A stretch of 52,714 nt of DNA from Levilactobacillus hammesii DSM 16381 (GTDB lineage Bacteria > Bacillota > Bacilli > Lactobacillales > Lactobacillaceae): the NCBI RefSeq assembly GCF_001434395.1, contig NZ_AZFS01000059.1, forward strand, positions 1-52,714, written 5' to 3'. This document shows positions 16,203 through 23,951 of the stretch, piece by piece. Made by a program: the position numbers and the translations under genes. Position 1 is the first letter of the stretch. Every line of letters begins with the position of its first letter. The notes beneath the pieces are model-generated. The model was given only the letters and a program-made list of their open reading frames with translations. It made no database searches and was not told the origin of the DNA.

Positions 16203-16715
16203 TTACTTCAACATTCCCTTGGTTGAAACACTTCGCGTGTAGACGTGATTAAAGTTCTTGTGGAAAGCGACCCCCACTTTCATCTTCTTTGGCGTCATAC
16301 TAGCTCCACTCATACTCTGTAAGTAAAGTGACTGATACTTTTTCCCCTTAATCTTATAAGTTGCACGCTTCATTTCGGTAATACCATTAGCATTATTAAG
16401 ACTCATTCCATACCAGCCATGGCCTTGCTTCTGTAATAACACCGTTTTAGGTTGTGTTGTATACTTCAAGTTTTTCGTCAACTTAGTCTTGATGGTCCCC
16501 ATGGATTTTCCTTTGAAGGTAGACGTCATCTTCACCGATTTTTTATTAAATACATACTTATACGTCCAACCGCTCTCACGTTGATACCACGTTCCGCGTA
16601 ATGCTGTAGGAACTGTCGTCACCGTTTTGCTGGCTTGGGCGATTTGCGGTAAGGCAACTAGCCCCAAGCTGAGACTGACCGCTCCAACTGCCATCTTTAA
16701 CATTGTATTCCGCAT
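16203..16715 (-). CDS. Secreted protein of unknown function (170 aa), paralogue of the gene at 17026
   Basis: Residues 1-28 are a signal peptide (IAQAS). The mature part starts TVPTALRGTWYQR and is Lys/Thr/Tyr-rich, with a beta-rich pattern (YKYVFNKKSVKMTSTFKGK, KYQSLYLQS). The opening VPxALxGxWY motif is shared with the divergent neighbour at 17026, suggesting duplication followed by divergence. Such small basic secreted proteins are common in Lactobacillaceae and have no assigned activity. GGAGGAGTATTT precedes the ATG. No sortase motif or membrane anchor is present. Confidence 0.8.
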   Translation of the reverse strand: MRNTMLKMAVGAVSLSLGLVALPQIAQASKTVTTVPTALRGTWYQRESGWTYKYVFNKKSVKMTSTFKGKSMGTIKTKLTKNLKYTTQPKTVLLQKQGHGWYGMSLNNANGITEMKRATYKIKGKKYQSLYLQSMSGASMTPKKMKVGVAFHKNFNHVYTRSVSTKGMLK

Positions 16716-17025
16716 AAATACTCCTCCGTTCTAAGTATTAAACCCACAAATCATTAAGTACTATGGCCTAGTTTACCACCTTTAAGTTGGGAAAGATGTT
16801 ATGAATTAGATCTGTATTTTCGCGCAAGTCGAAACTAAAGTTGGGTAATTAGAAAACAGGCAAACTGAAAACTACTGTTATCCTCCCACTAGAATAATCA
16901 TTGGCCTTCGCATAGACCATCTGATCCGTCTACTCCCCATCATAAATGTTCTTTATATTGATAAATTAACTGTTCAAGTATAAAATTAAGCTGTATCTTA
17001 ACTAAACTGAAAGAGGTTATTCGCC
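16716..17025. promoter_or_regulatory. Divergent promoter region of the two related secreted proteins
   Basis: AT-rich 310 bp. TATAAA at 16979-16984 is the likely -10 for the plus-strand gene. No ORF or structured repeat recognised. Confidence 0.4.
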
Positions 17026-17568
17026 ATGAAGACTAAGAAAAAGCTTATCTTGTCTGCCGCCCTGTTGGCTGGCTTGGGTATCGGCGGTGTCACGGTCTCA
17101 ACCGGTACATCCGCGTCAGCTTCAACTTTAACCAAGATTCATAAGGTTCCCAGCGCATTGACAGGTAACTGGTACGCGTATAATAAGACTGCTAAAAAAT
17201 ATCAACACGTTAAGATTTCAAAATCGGCCTATCAGTTCTCTGCCGATAACGTTGGTAAACTTGAGTACTATGGTGTTCCTTACTTACATAAGGGCTTCAA
17301 ACAGACTCAGGTCTTTAAGTTCAAAGGTAACTATGAAAAGGGCTTCCGCCTATTTCAGATGAAGAACGGTTGGACATCATTTGTAACGGCTAGATACTTA
17401 TCCGCAACCAACTATAAAGTTAAAACCATGAAGTTCAACGGCAAGAAGCAAAAGGTTTTGTTACAATACACGAACGTACCAAGTAGCTCCAAGACGGCCT
17501 TGGTATACAGTCATCACAAGACGCATGTACGTAAAACAGTTACAGTTAAACCCGCAACGGTTTATTAA
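17026..17568 (+). CDS. Secreted protein of unknown function (180 aa)
   Basis: A signal peptide occupies residues 1-34 (SASASTLT). The mature protein opens with KVPSALTGNWYAYNK, the same VPxALxGxWY motif as the gene at 16203, and continues as a basic Tyr/Lys-rich beta-type domain (YQHVKISKSAYQFS; FRLFQMKNGWTSFVTARYLS). No anchor motif. AGAGGTT precedes the ATG. A strong terminator follows 6 bp past the stop. Function not proposed beyond cell-surface or secreted role. Confidence 0.8.
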   Translation: MKTKKKLILSAALLAGLGIGGVTVSTGTSASASTLTKIHKVPSALTGNWYAYNKTAKKYQHVKISKSAYQFSADNVGKLEYYGVPYLHKGFKQTQVFKFKGNYEKGFRLFQMKNGWTSFVTARYLSATNYKVKTMKFNGKKQKVLLQYTNVPSSSKTALVYSHHKTHVRKTVTVKPATVY

Positions 17569-17574
17569 AATTCA

Positions 17575-17618
17575 GCATTTAGGTTCCGACAAATCTCGTC
17601 GGCATCTAAATGCTTTTT
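17575..17618 (+). terminator. Terminator of the 180-aa secreted protein gene
   Basis: AGCATTTAG-CCGAC pairs with GTCGG-CTAAATGCT, followed by TTTTTTG. Confidence 0.9.
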
Positions 17619-17621
17619 TGA

Positions 17622-17662
17622 CAAAAAGGACCCCAGATCAAAGATCCGAGGCCCTCCAAAAC
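17622..17662 (-). terminator. Terminator of slp paralogue 2
   Basis: GGACC-CAGATC pairs imperfectly with GATC-GGCCCTCC around a 3-nt loop, followed by TTTTTG on the minus strand. Confidence 0.75.
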
Positions 17663-17683
17663 ATCTATAAATTAACTAAGATT

Positions 17684-19099
17684 CTAGTAGTTAGTCGTCC
17701 CGTTGCTAGTATCACTAGGCACTGTGTTGTTTACAGTCACTTGTTGGTCAAAGACGGCACGAATAGTATCGCCATACTTAATATTAGCATTGGCTGTTGC
17801 AGTCTTAGCTGCATTGTAAGTGTAGGTAATGTAGTAACTATCACCTTTCTTAATCGTCGTAGGCTTAGCATTGTCACCCGTATTCGTAAACGTCATATCA
17901 GAAGTAGCCTTCAACAGCTTAGAATTAATTGGGCTAAAGAAGTGATCAATAATTGAAGTTGCGAATGGCGTGTCAGCCGGACCAGTTAACTTCGCAACTT
18001 TATCTGTGCTTAATGCTGGCTTCCCATTAGAGAAATCATTAACATTCAACTGTGTTCCCGCCGTCAAACCATCAGTTGATGGCGCGTAGAAAGCAATCGT
18101 AGACGTAGCAGACTTGTAAACACTAACCGTCACAGTACCACCGTAAACAGCTGAAGAAACGCTAGCATCCGTTGCTGGTGTGTCCAGCTTGTAACCTGCT
18201 GGCGTGTTAGCACTATCGTTAACGAACTTAGCCAGCGTGTCACCAGCCGCGTTAGTTGCAGCACCAACCTTGTCATTTTGCTTCGTGTTCTTAGCAGCCG
18301 TCACAAACGTAGAAGTCCCAACAGAGTTCCCATTAGCACCCACGTAGTTGATCGTCACACTGTTGTCAACCGTAGCCTTAGCATCAGTAGCCTTCATTGC
18401 CAAACCACCCAGACTTTGGGTCGTAGCAGAAGCATTGTAGCCCTTACCTGCATAAATCCAGCCGGCAATTGAGTTGTCTTGGTCATCGGTTACATAGTAG
18501 TACAAGCTACCTTCACGCGTCTTAGTTTCGGCGTTAGATACCGTAAAGGTGTCCTTAGAGCCAGCACCGTACAGACTAACACTCTTAGCCTTGTATTGGG
18601 TGTTCTTAGGTGCCGTCCAGAGACCGTTCTTCTTAGCGTTAGCCAAGTGGTAACCGGTCGTCTTCGTTGGCATCGTTGCTTTTTGCGTCGTGTCAGCGGA
18701 TTGGATCCCCTTTGCAAAGTTCTTCGTGCTCCGACCACCGTAGATGTAGCCACGGTACTTACCGTTCATAGAAACAACCTTGTAGTAAACCAGGCCCTTG
18801 TTGGTCTTGGCTACACGGTAAGCACGGAAGTAATCAGCGGACTTCTTGGAGTTCGCCATCTTCTTCATCGTTGACTTAGAAGCCACGCGCTTGGCACCCT
18901 TAACAGTCCCTGGCTTGCTGTATAAAGCATTCGTCCCCGTTGCTTCAACATTCCGTGATTCTGCTGGCGTCTTTAAAGTAACGTCAGACATTACCTTGGC
19001 CTTGGATGCGGCACTTGCCGTGGTGTTAACCGTAGCAACGGCCCCTAAGCTCAACACTGCTAAACCTAAGTACAGTGAGTTCTTCAAACTTTTTTGCAT
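17684..19099 (-). CDS. S-layer protein precursor, paralogue 2
   Basis: A 471-aa secreted protein. The signal peptide ends near SAASK (residue 31). The wall-binding half contains [11 protein letters not shown] (near 115), LWTAPKNTQYKAKSVSLYGA (near 165) and [12 protein letters not shown]...IAGWIYAGKG (near 200). This version is closer to the L. brevis SlpA subtype with the extra YHLANAKKNGLW segment than paralogue 1 is. The C-terminal half is Thr/Ser/Asn-rich and unrelated at the residue level to the other two. GGAGGAGAAC lies upstream of the ATG, with extended -10 TGGTATACT at 19156-19161. An AT-rich insert with an IS relic and Gabija genes begins directly upstream. Confidence 0.93.
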   Translation of the reverse strand: MQKSLKNSLYLGLAVLSLGAVATVNTTASAASKAKVMSDVTLKTPAESRNVEATGTNALYSKPGTVKGAKRVASKSTMKKMANSKKSADYFRAYRVAKTNKGLVYYKVVSMNGKYRGYIYGGRSTKNFAKGIQSADTTQKATMPTKTTGYHLANAKKNGLWTAPKNTQYKAKSVSLYGAGSKDTFTVSNAETKTREGSLYYYVTDDQDNSIAGWIYAGKGYNASATTQSLGGLAMKATDAKATVDNSVTINYVGANGNSVGTSTFVTAAKNTKQNDKVGAATNAAGDTLAKFVNDSANTPAGYKLDTPATDASVSSAVYGGTVTVSVYKSATSTIAFYAPSTDGLTAGTQLNVNDFSNGKPALSTDKVAKLTGPADTPFATSIIDHFFSPINSKLLKATSDMTFTNTGDNAKPTTIKKGDSYYITYTYNAAKTATANANIKYGDTIRAVFDQQVTVNNTVPSDTSNGTTNY

Positions 19100-19155
19100 C
19101 TTTTGTTCTCCTCCGATGAAACAAATTTGTTGTTGAAAGCTTCACAACACTTTTC

Positions 19156-19163
19156 AGTATACC
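19156..19163 (-). promoter_or_regulatory. Extended -10 promoter of slp paralogue 2
   Basis: Minus-strand TGGTATACTGAAAA, nearly identical to the corresponding block of slp paralogue 1; -35 weak. Confidence 0.55.
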
Positions 19164-19257
19164 AGGAAACGGTGAGAAAGTAGCCTGAACTTACGAGCTT
19201 TACCGAAATTTTAGCTAAACCACCCAAAGGTTAGAAGTTAAAAAGGTTAAATAAAAG

Positions 19258-19824
19258 GCATGGATTACTCCAGGAGTTTAATTGAATCGTCTAAAACCAA
19301 TATATAAAGAGAATCCATGCTCATGTCTAATATACCTAATTCCATCACTGATTTTCACTATTATTTTAAACATTTTGGTAAATTGATACACTTGCCTGTT
19401 ATTCTGCAACATGATAATGTTCTCAAAGCTAAGGTAATCTCAGTGTCAGTACTGTTTGAGTGGCTATTCAGTACTGTTTGAGTGGCTATTATAAACAATT
19501 TTTTATGCTATTCCCTTTTTCGCGCGATTTCTGTTAAATCTTCCACGCGGACCCGCTCGCAATTGCTTGAATGATTCTCAAACCAACTGGCAACGTCTGG
19601 TGGTCCTTTTAGTGATTCATCTGATTAAATATATTCAACGTTTCTCTGAAGCCAGACGAAACCAAGCCTTGATCATCGATAACTCCTTGTTTAGACACTT
19701 GGCCATCCGCTACGATAAGCTAGCTACCAGCTTTCTGGCTACCACGTATATCTGCACTATCATGCCTCTATTGAAATGTTTTGGGGACAGACCTTAGATA
19801 TTTTTTCCATAGGCGATCCAATCT
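19258..19824 (+). pseudogene. Decayed IS4-type transposase relic
   Basis: From 19323 the reading begins MSNIPNSITDFHYYFKHFGK, which I recognise as the start of an IS4-family transposase common in lactobacilli. It breaks at an exact 22-bp tandem duplication (19447-19468 and 19469-19490), continues in another frame with NDSQTNWQRLVVLLVIHLIK and ARRNQALIIDNSLFR, and after further deletions ends near FWGQTLDIFSIGDP. The catalytic core is missing. An inverted repeat GCATGGATT (19258-19266) / AATCCATGC (19312-19320) lies at the left side. It sits at the right border of slp paralogue 2 and next to gajB. Confidence 0.75.
19447..19490. repeat. Exact 22-bp tandem duplication inside the transposase relic
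   Basis: Two perfect copies of a 22-mer starting CAGTACTGTTTGAGTGG. The duplication shifts the frame and helps explain inactivation. Confidence 0.95.
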
Positions 19825-19898
19825 AACTGATCAGATTGTTTCATCACACAGCATTTATCAGTTATCATTCACTAGAATTATCATCGTCCCTCAAAAAA

Positions 19899-21698
19899 TC
19901 ACTTTACTTCTTTCCACCCATAAGATACCATCTTTTCTCTTTGAGTCGACGTAACACTTCCCTTCGGAATAGCCACTCCCGCCAAAAAAACAGGTCGACT
20001 AAGTGCCACATATGCATACTTTAAACAGGCTTTAATACGTTTCGAATGAGGATCGGTATCATACACCTTGCGTTCTCCGATTAAAAATGGGAAAAGATCT
20101 TTGAAGAAAAAATTTTCATGAATTTTTTCTCCTCCGTAAACCTCCGAATCTACTAGCAGAAGAGTCGAACGATGTGTTTCCCCTTTAACCCCATGAATTG
20201 TTGACAAGATAATCTCTGATTCCATACTATTAGAAAGTTCCATATTAGATTCATCAACATGCATAGTTTCCTTAATCAAATCATTGCTTACATCTGCACT
20301 CGTCATCCAAGCATCATTCTCCAAAAGTGGATGTATTAGCCCTTCCAATGTTGTTTGCGTTTCATCTTTGGAAAATAAACACTTAACACTCTTGGCCACT
20401 GACTCAGCAAGTTCCATATTCTCTTGTAAAATCATATGTTCCTCAGATATAGTTCGTCGATTAGCATATGCCAATTTGCGTAACACAGAATAAAATAAAT
20501 CTGTAGCTGGCTGGACGTGGATTATGGGAGAATGTGTTGGCTTTTTATAAGCGTTAAACCACTTTTCCAGATCTTTATACATTGGCGCCACAATTTTATC
20601 TTTCTTGGGACATTTTAAGAAACTATCATTCTCCGATTCACATTGTCTCAAAAGTCGTTGATATTTTTCTCTTAAGTCATCTCCACTTTCAAAAATAATA
20701 AAACGATTATTAAAAGTTTTCTGAGAAATATCTGAATGGAAAGTAGGATACTTCTCATAACAAACATCCCGAACAAGACCAGCAATACCTGGTCCAAAAC
20801 GTGCGGTCGTAGAAATCTCTTTAATCTGAGCAATGTTATCTTGTTCTTCAGTAAAAGGATTCCATGCATCCTCACTCTCGCTCCCATAAATAGTGTATAG
20901 AGCTTGATATGGATCTCCAAATCTCTGAAAGTGTATATTCTTACCTTTCGTTAGCTCCATAAGAATTTTGTATTGAATATCATTAGTATCTTGAGCCTCA
21001 TCTAATAATAAATAATCAAACCGTTCACTCATTGCCGTTGACAGATAATTACCGTGTAAAGAAATATACCATCGAGCTAACTCCGTCATTTGTTCACTAT
21101 TAACAATTCCACGACTAAGCAAAGCTCCAAGGGCTTCATTAATAATTGGTCCATAGTTCTTATGCTCATTATTTACAAAATACGCCTTCTTATCTTCGGA
21201 AATTACTAGTCGCGCTTCTCGCCTCCTGTAGTCTGGCGCATCATAATCATTATTCTTCCACCATGAAGGAGCCAGTTGAAGAAAATTTTCAGCATAAACA
21301 TTAGTATACTGATCTCCGTCCAGTATCCGTAATGCTTTTTGAGGAAATAAAAGCCCAAATGCCTTACTCCCAAAGAAGTGATCGAAAAATCTTTGAATAG
21401 TCCCAACAAAATTTGGGTACTCAACATTCCCTAGGCCAGATTGCTCAATTCGTTTCTTTATTTCAGCTACGGCAACGTTGGTGTGAGTGATGCAGCATAT
21501 ACCTTTATCACCTCGTCGTTGCTTCGATAAAAACATAATTAGTTTGGCTGCCAGAACCGTCGTTTTCCCCGATCCTGGGCCAGCTACAATATCTATGTTC
21601 CCATCCGCGCCGATAACCTGCGTCTGTTCAGTAGAGAACCGTTTTCCTGGTGGTAAAAGAACACGTTCTACTTGTTCTAAATTATCAATCATCTTCAT
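19899..21698 (-). CDS. gajB: Gabija protein GajB (UvrD/PcrA-like helicase-fold NTPase)
   Basis: A 599-aa SF1 helicase-like protein, the second Gabija component, which acts with GajA on phage DNA. Motifs in order: Q-motif region FSTEQTQVIG, Walker A GPGSGKTTVL near residue 42, motif Ia ITHTNVAVAEI, Walker B LLLDEAQDTND near 235, FGDPYQALY, motif V STIHGVKGETHRSTLLL near 500 and motif VI YAYVALSRP near 555. The start is placed at the ATG in MKMIDNLE, overlapping the gajA end; the next ATG (21692) forms ATGATTGA with the gajA stop, so coupling is likely either way. The region is visibly AT-richer than the flanking slp genes. GajAB cluster identification rests on the adjacent OLD-TOPRIM gene. Confidence 0.9.
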   Translation of the reverse strand: MKMIDNLEQVERVLLPPGKRFSTEQTQVIGADGNIDIVAGPGSGKTTVLAAKLIMFLSKQRRGDKGICCITHTNVAVAEIKKRIEQSGLGNVEYPNFVGTIQRFFDHFFGSKAFGLLFPQKALRILDGDQYTNVYAENFLQLAPSWWKNNDYDAPDYRRREARLVISEDKKAYFVNNEHKNYGPIINEALGALLSRGIVNSEQMTELARWYISLHGNYLSTAMSERFDYLLLDEAQDTNDIQYKILMELTKGKNIHFQRFGDPYQALYTIYGSESEDAWNPFTEEQDNIAQIKEISTTARFGPGIAGLVRDVCYEKYPTFHSDISQKTFNNRFIIFESGDDLREKYQRLLRQCESENDSFLKCPKKDKIVAPMYKDLEKWFNAYKKPTHSPIIHVQPATDLFYSVLRKLAYANRRTISEEHMILQENMELAESVAKSVKCLFSKDETQTTLEGLIHPLLENDAWMTSADVSNDLIKETMHVDESNMELSNSMESEIILSTIHGVKGETHRSTLLLVDSEVYGGEKIHENFFFKDLFPFLIGERKVYDTDPHSKRIKACLKYAYVALSRPVFLAGVAIPKGSVTSTQREKMVSYGWKEVK

Positions 21699-23712
21699 CA
21701 CGACCACATGCAAATTTAATAGCGTCGACAAGATATGCACAATAGCTATTGCCTAATACCGCTACTTTAAGCTTATTCCTTTTTTCTTCATCCAAATTAT
21801 ACAATTTTTCAGCCAAAAACTGTGCAGTCTCAGCTTTCGATACATCACTATGCTCAAACTGACTATATATTTGAATCAGATCACCACTCTGGGACGTAGC
21901 TATAAACTCACGCTTCTTATTTTCAGCATCTGCTTTAAGATTAAATTTTGCATCTGCAATTGATTGTAGCAATAAATCCCCCAATGGACTTTTTAAAAGC
22001 GAATACTCTAGAGTCCAAGCAGGGGAAACGAACACTTGTTGCTTAACATTCAAATCATGGTAAGCATTCTCAAGTTTTTCCGCTTTTTTTCCTTGAGAAG
22101 TAGCTAATTCGTCTCCGTCTAAAAGCTGGTATGCTATTTGTGAGATTTTGCTAAAGTTTTCATTCGAAAATTTTAGTTTAAGGCTCTTTTGAAGCTGATT
22201 GAAGGTAGAGTAGGTATTCCCCATACGATTCTTATTAAAATCGTTAGAAGTAAGCAACTCTCTAATTCCATCAATATTATTCTGATTAATACGGTAAGTG
22301 TATGGCCTAACATCAGAATCTCTTACTATCGAGATTGGCAAATTAATTGGAATTGATCCATTTTTTCTAGAAAATAGTTTGACATAGTTATCAAAACTGC
22401 GGCCACCAACATTTACGATTGATATGCCATTTTCATGTAATGAATAACCTATCAAATCTGCCAATACCGGCAGTAAAATATTTTCTGCATATCCTTCAAC
22501 AAAAATTAAGCCCTTTGCAAAAAACAAATTGGCTTTAGTGGCATCAAGAAAGCGGTTCAAAAATCTGTAGTCTTCTTCCTTCAACATCGTATAAGATGGT
22601 CCCATGGGATAGGCCTGTCCATCATGTAAATAGATAAGTAATTTTTGATCGACAGAAGCCGTAAGAGAAACACTATGGGAAGTCAGGATAAATTGCATGC
22701 TTGCCTTTGACTGATGTGATTCTATATACTTTTCGATATACTTTATTAACCGAATTTGTGCCTGCACATGCAAATGTGCCTCTAGTTCTTCCACCAACAT
22801 CAGGTTGGGACCATACACGGTATGGGTTAAATGATCATCTAACAGAGCAAGCTCAGTCGCAATAAAGAGAAGATTCATGTTTCCAAGCCCAAGATTTCTA
22901 CTATCTGGATTTAAGCTCAACTGATTCAGGATTTGAGAAAGTGTTGCTTCTGGAAGCTTCAGACTCACCTTACTCTTAGACTGATCCTGTTGATCATACA
23001 GCTGTGATAACACTTTGGAGAGCTCTGTGTTTAATGACGCATGACTGGATTGATCAGATACGTTAGCATCTCCATCAAAAAAATTTTCAATCTCTAAATT
23101 TGCACTCTTCATTATTCTTTCTAGTTCGCTTTTGCTTTGGTTATCTTTACTGAACGTTGAATGTGCCATCAACATCTTAGGTAAATGGGAACGAAAACCC
23201 GGTGTCAATTCATCGTTTGCATTGCGTAGAGGCTTCAAATAGGTAACCTTTAAGAAGGAACGTGCACTAGCACTTAACGGCATCGACGAACTCGATTCTC
23301 CAGCAACAATCTTATGATCAAGGTAAACCTGATCATTATCATTCTTCTTCTTTTCAACAGATAAGCTTATCCGCAGCTCATAGTTTCCTTTTTTATCAAA
23401 AGATAGCCAATCTAAGAATATTCCTGCTTCACGTTCACTTAAGTCGCAGAAGATTCCTTCAATTTGAAAAGTGTTTTCATCTAATCCCGATTTAGTAGCA
23501 TGAAAATCATCGTCCGTAATGCGTTGGAAGTCGTCACTTACATCTCCCAGCATCAATCGAATAGCGTCAATGATGGCAGTTTTACCAGAGTCGTTCTCAC
23601 CAATGATGATATTCAATCCTTTATGAAAATGAACAACTAATCCCGGTTGCTTATTTTTATATGAACCAGAAAATCTTCTAAAGTTATATAAATTTAGCTC
23701 TGATAAATACAT
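21685..23712 (-). CDS. gajA: Gabija protein GajA (OLD-family ATPase with TOPRIM nuclease domain)
   Basis: A 675-aa protein with an N-terminal ABC-type ATPase (LYNFRRF, Walker A GENDSGKTAIID near residue 38, EELEAHLH Walker B near 305, LTSHSVSL His-switch near 345) and a C-terminal TOPRIM domain (FVEGYAENILLPVLAD near 405, RDSDVRP near 465). In Gabija, GajA forms the nicking endonuclease core that is triggered when phage depletes nucleotides. At 675 residues it is longer than the best-known GajA (about 580), mostly in the middle and C-terminus. The DxD of the TOPRIM is retained. Start ATG is weakly supported by a ribosome binding site (GTACGTC region). It overlaps gajB. Confidence 0.92.
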   Translation of the reverse strand: MYLSELNLYNFRRFSGSYKNKQPGLVVHFHKGLNIIIGENDSGKTAIIDAIRLMLGDVSDDFQRITDDDFHATKSGLDENTFQIEGIFCDLSEREAGIFLDWLSFDKKGNYELRISLSVEKKKNDNDQVYLDHKIVAGESSSSMPLSASARSFLKVTYLKPLRNANDELTPGFRSHLPKMLMAHSTFSKDNQSKSELERIMKSANLEIENFFDGDANVSDQSSHASLNTELSKVLSQLYDQQDQSKSKVSLKLPEATLSQILNQLSLNPDSRNLGLGNMNLLFIATELALLDDHLTHTVYGPNLMLVEELEAHLHVQAQIRLIKYIEKYIESHQSKASMQFILTSHSVSLTASVDQKLLIYLHDGQAYPMGPSYTMLKEEDYRFLNRFLDATKANLFFAKGLIFVEGYAENILLPVLADLIGYSLHENGISIVNVGGRSFDNYVKLFSRKNGSIPINLPISIVRDSDVRPYTYRINQNNIDGIRELLTSNDFNKNRMGNTYSTFNQLQKSLKLKFSNENFSKISQIAYQLLDGDELATSQGKKAEKLENAYHDLNVKQQVFVSPAWTLEYSLLKSPLGDLLLQSIADAKFNLKADAENKKREFIATSQSGDLIQIYSQFEHSDVSKAETAQFLAEKLYNLDEEKRNKLKVAVLGNSYCAYLVDAIKFACGRDEDD

Positions 23713-23878
23713 GACGTACCTCCTAAATTAGATTACTCACCTATTATCTATATTACTCGTAATTATACTGCTTATTGTATTAGTTTGATATTCGAATAAT
23801 TTTTTTACTTCAACTTGCCAATGCTTATTTTCCACCTAATAAGCTTCAAAGTAAATTCGTAATTCAAAATCAGGGTAC

Positions 23879-23915
23879 AGAAAAGAGGCTCAATTCGCAA
23901 GTGAATTAAACCTCT
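23879..23915 (-). terminator. Terminator of yfhO
   Basis: AGAGG-TAATTCAC region pairs with GAATTG-CCTCT across a 4-nt turn, followed by TTTTC on the minus strand. Confidence 0.75.
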
Positions 23916-23951
23916 CCGAATTCCCTCATCAACACCCGTTGACAAAGAATC

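Noticed and set aside
16938..17000. Full -35/-10 promoter for the 180-aa secreted protein
   Set aside because: TATAAA is present but the best -35 (TTGATA) would leave only a 15-bp spacer, so only the -10 is noted.
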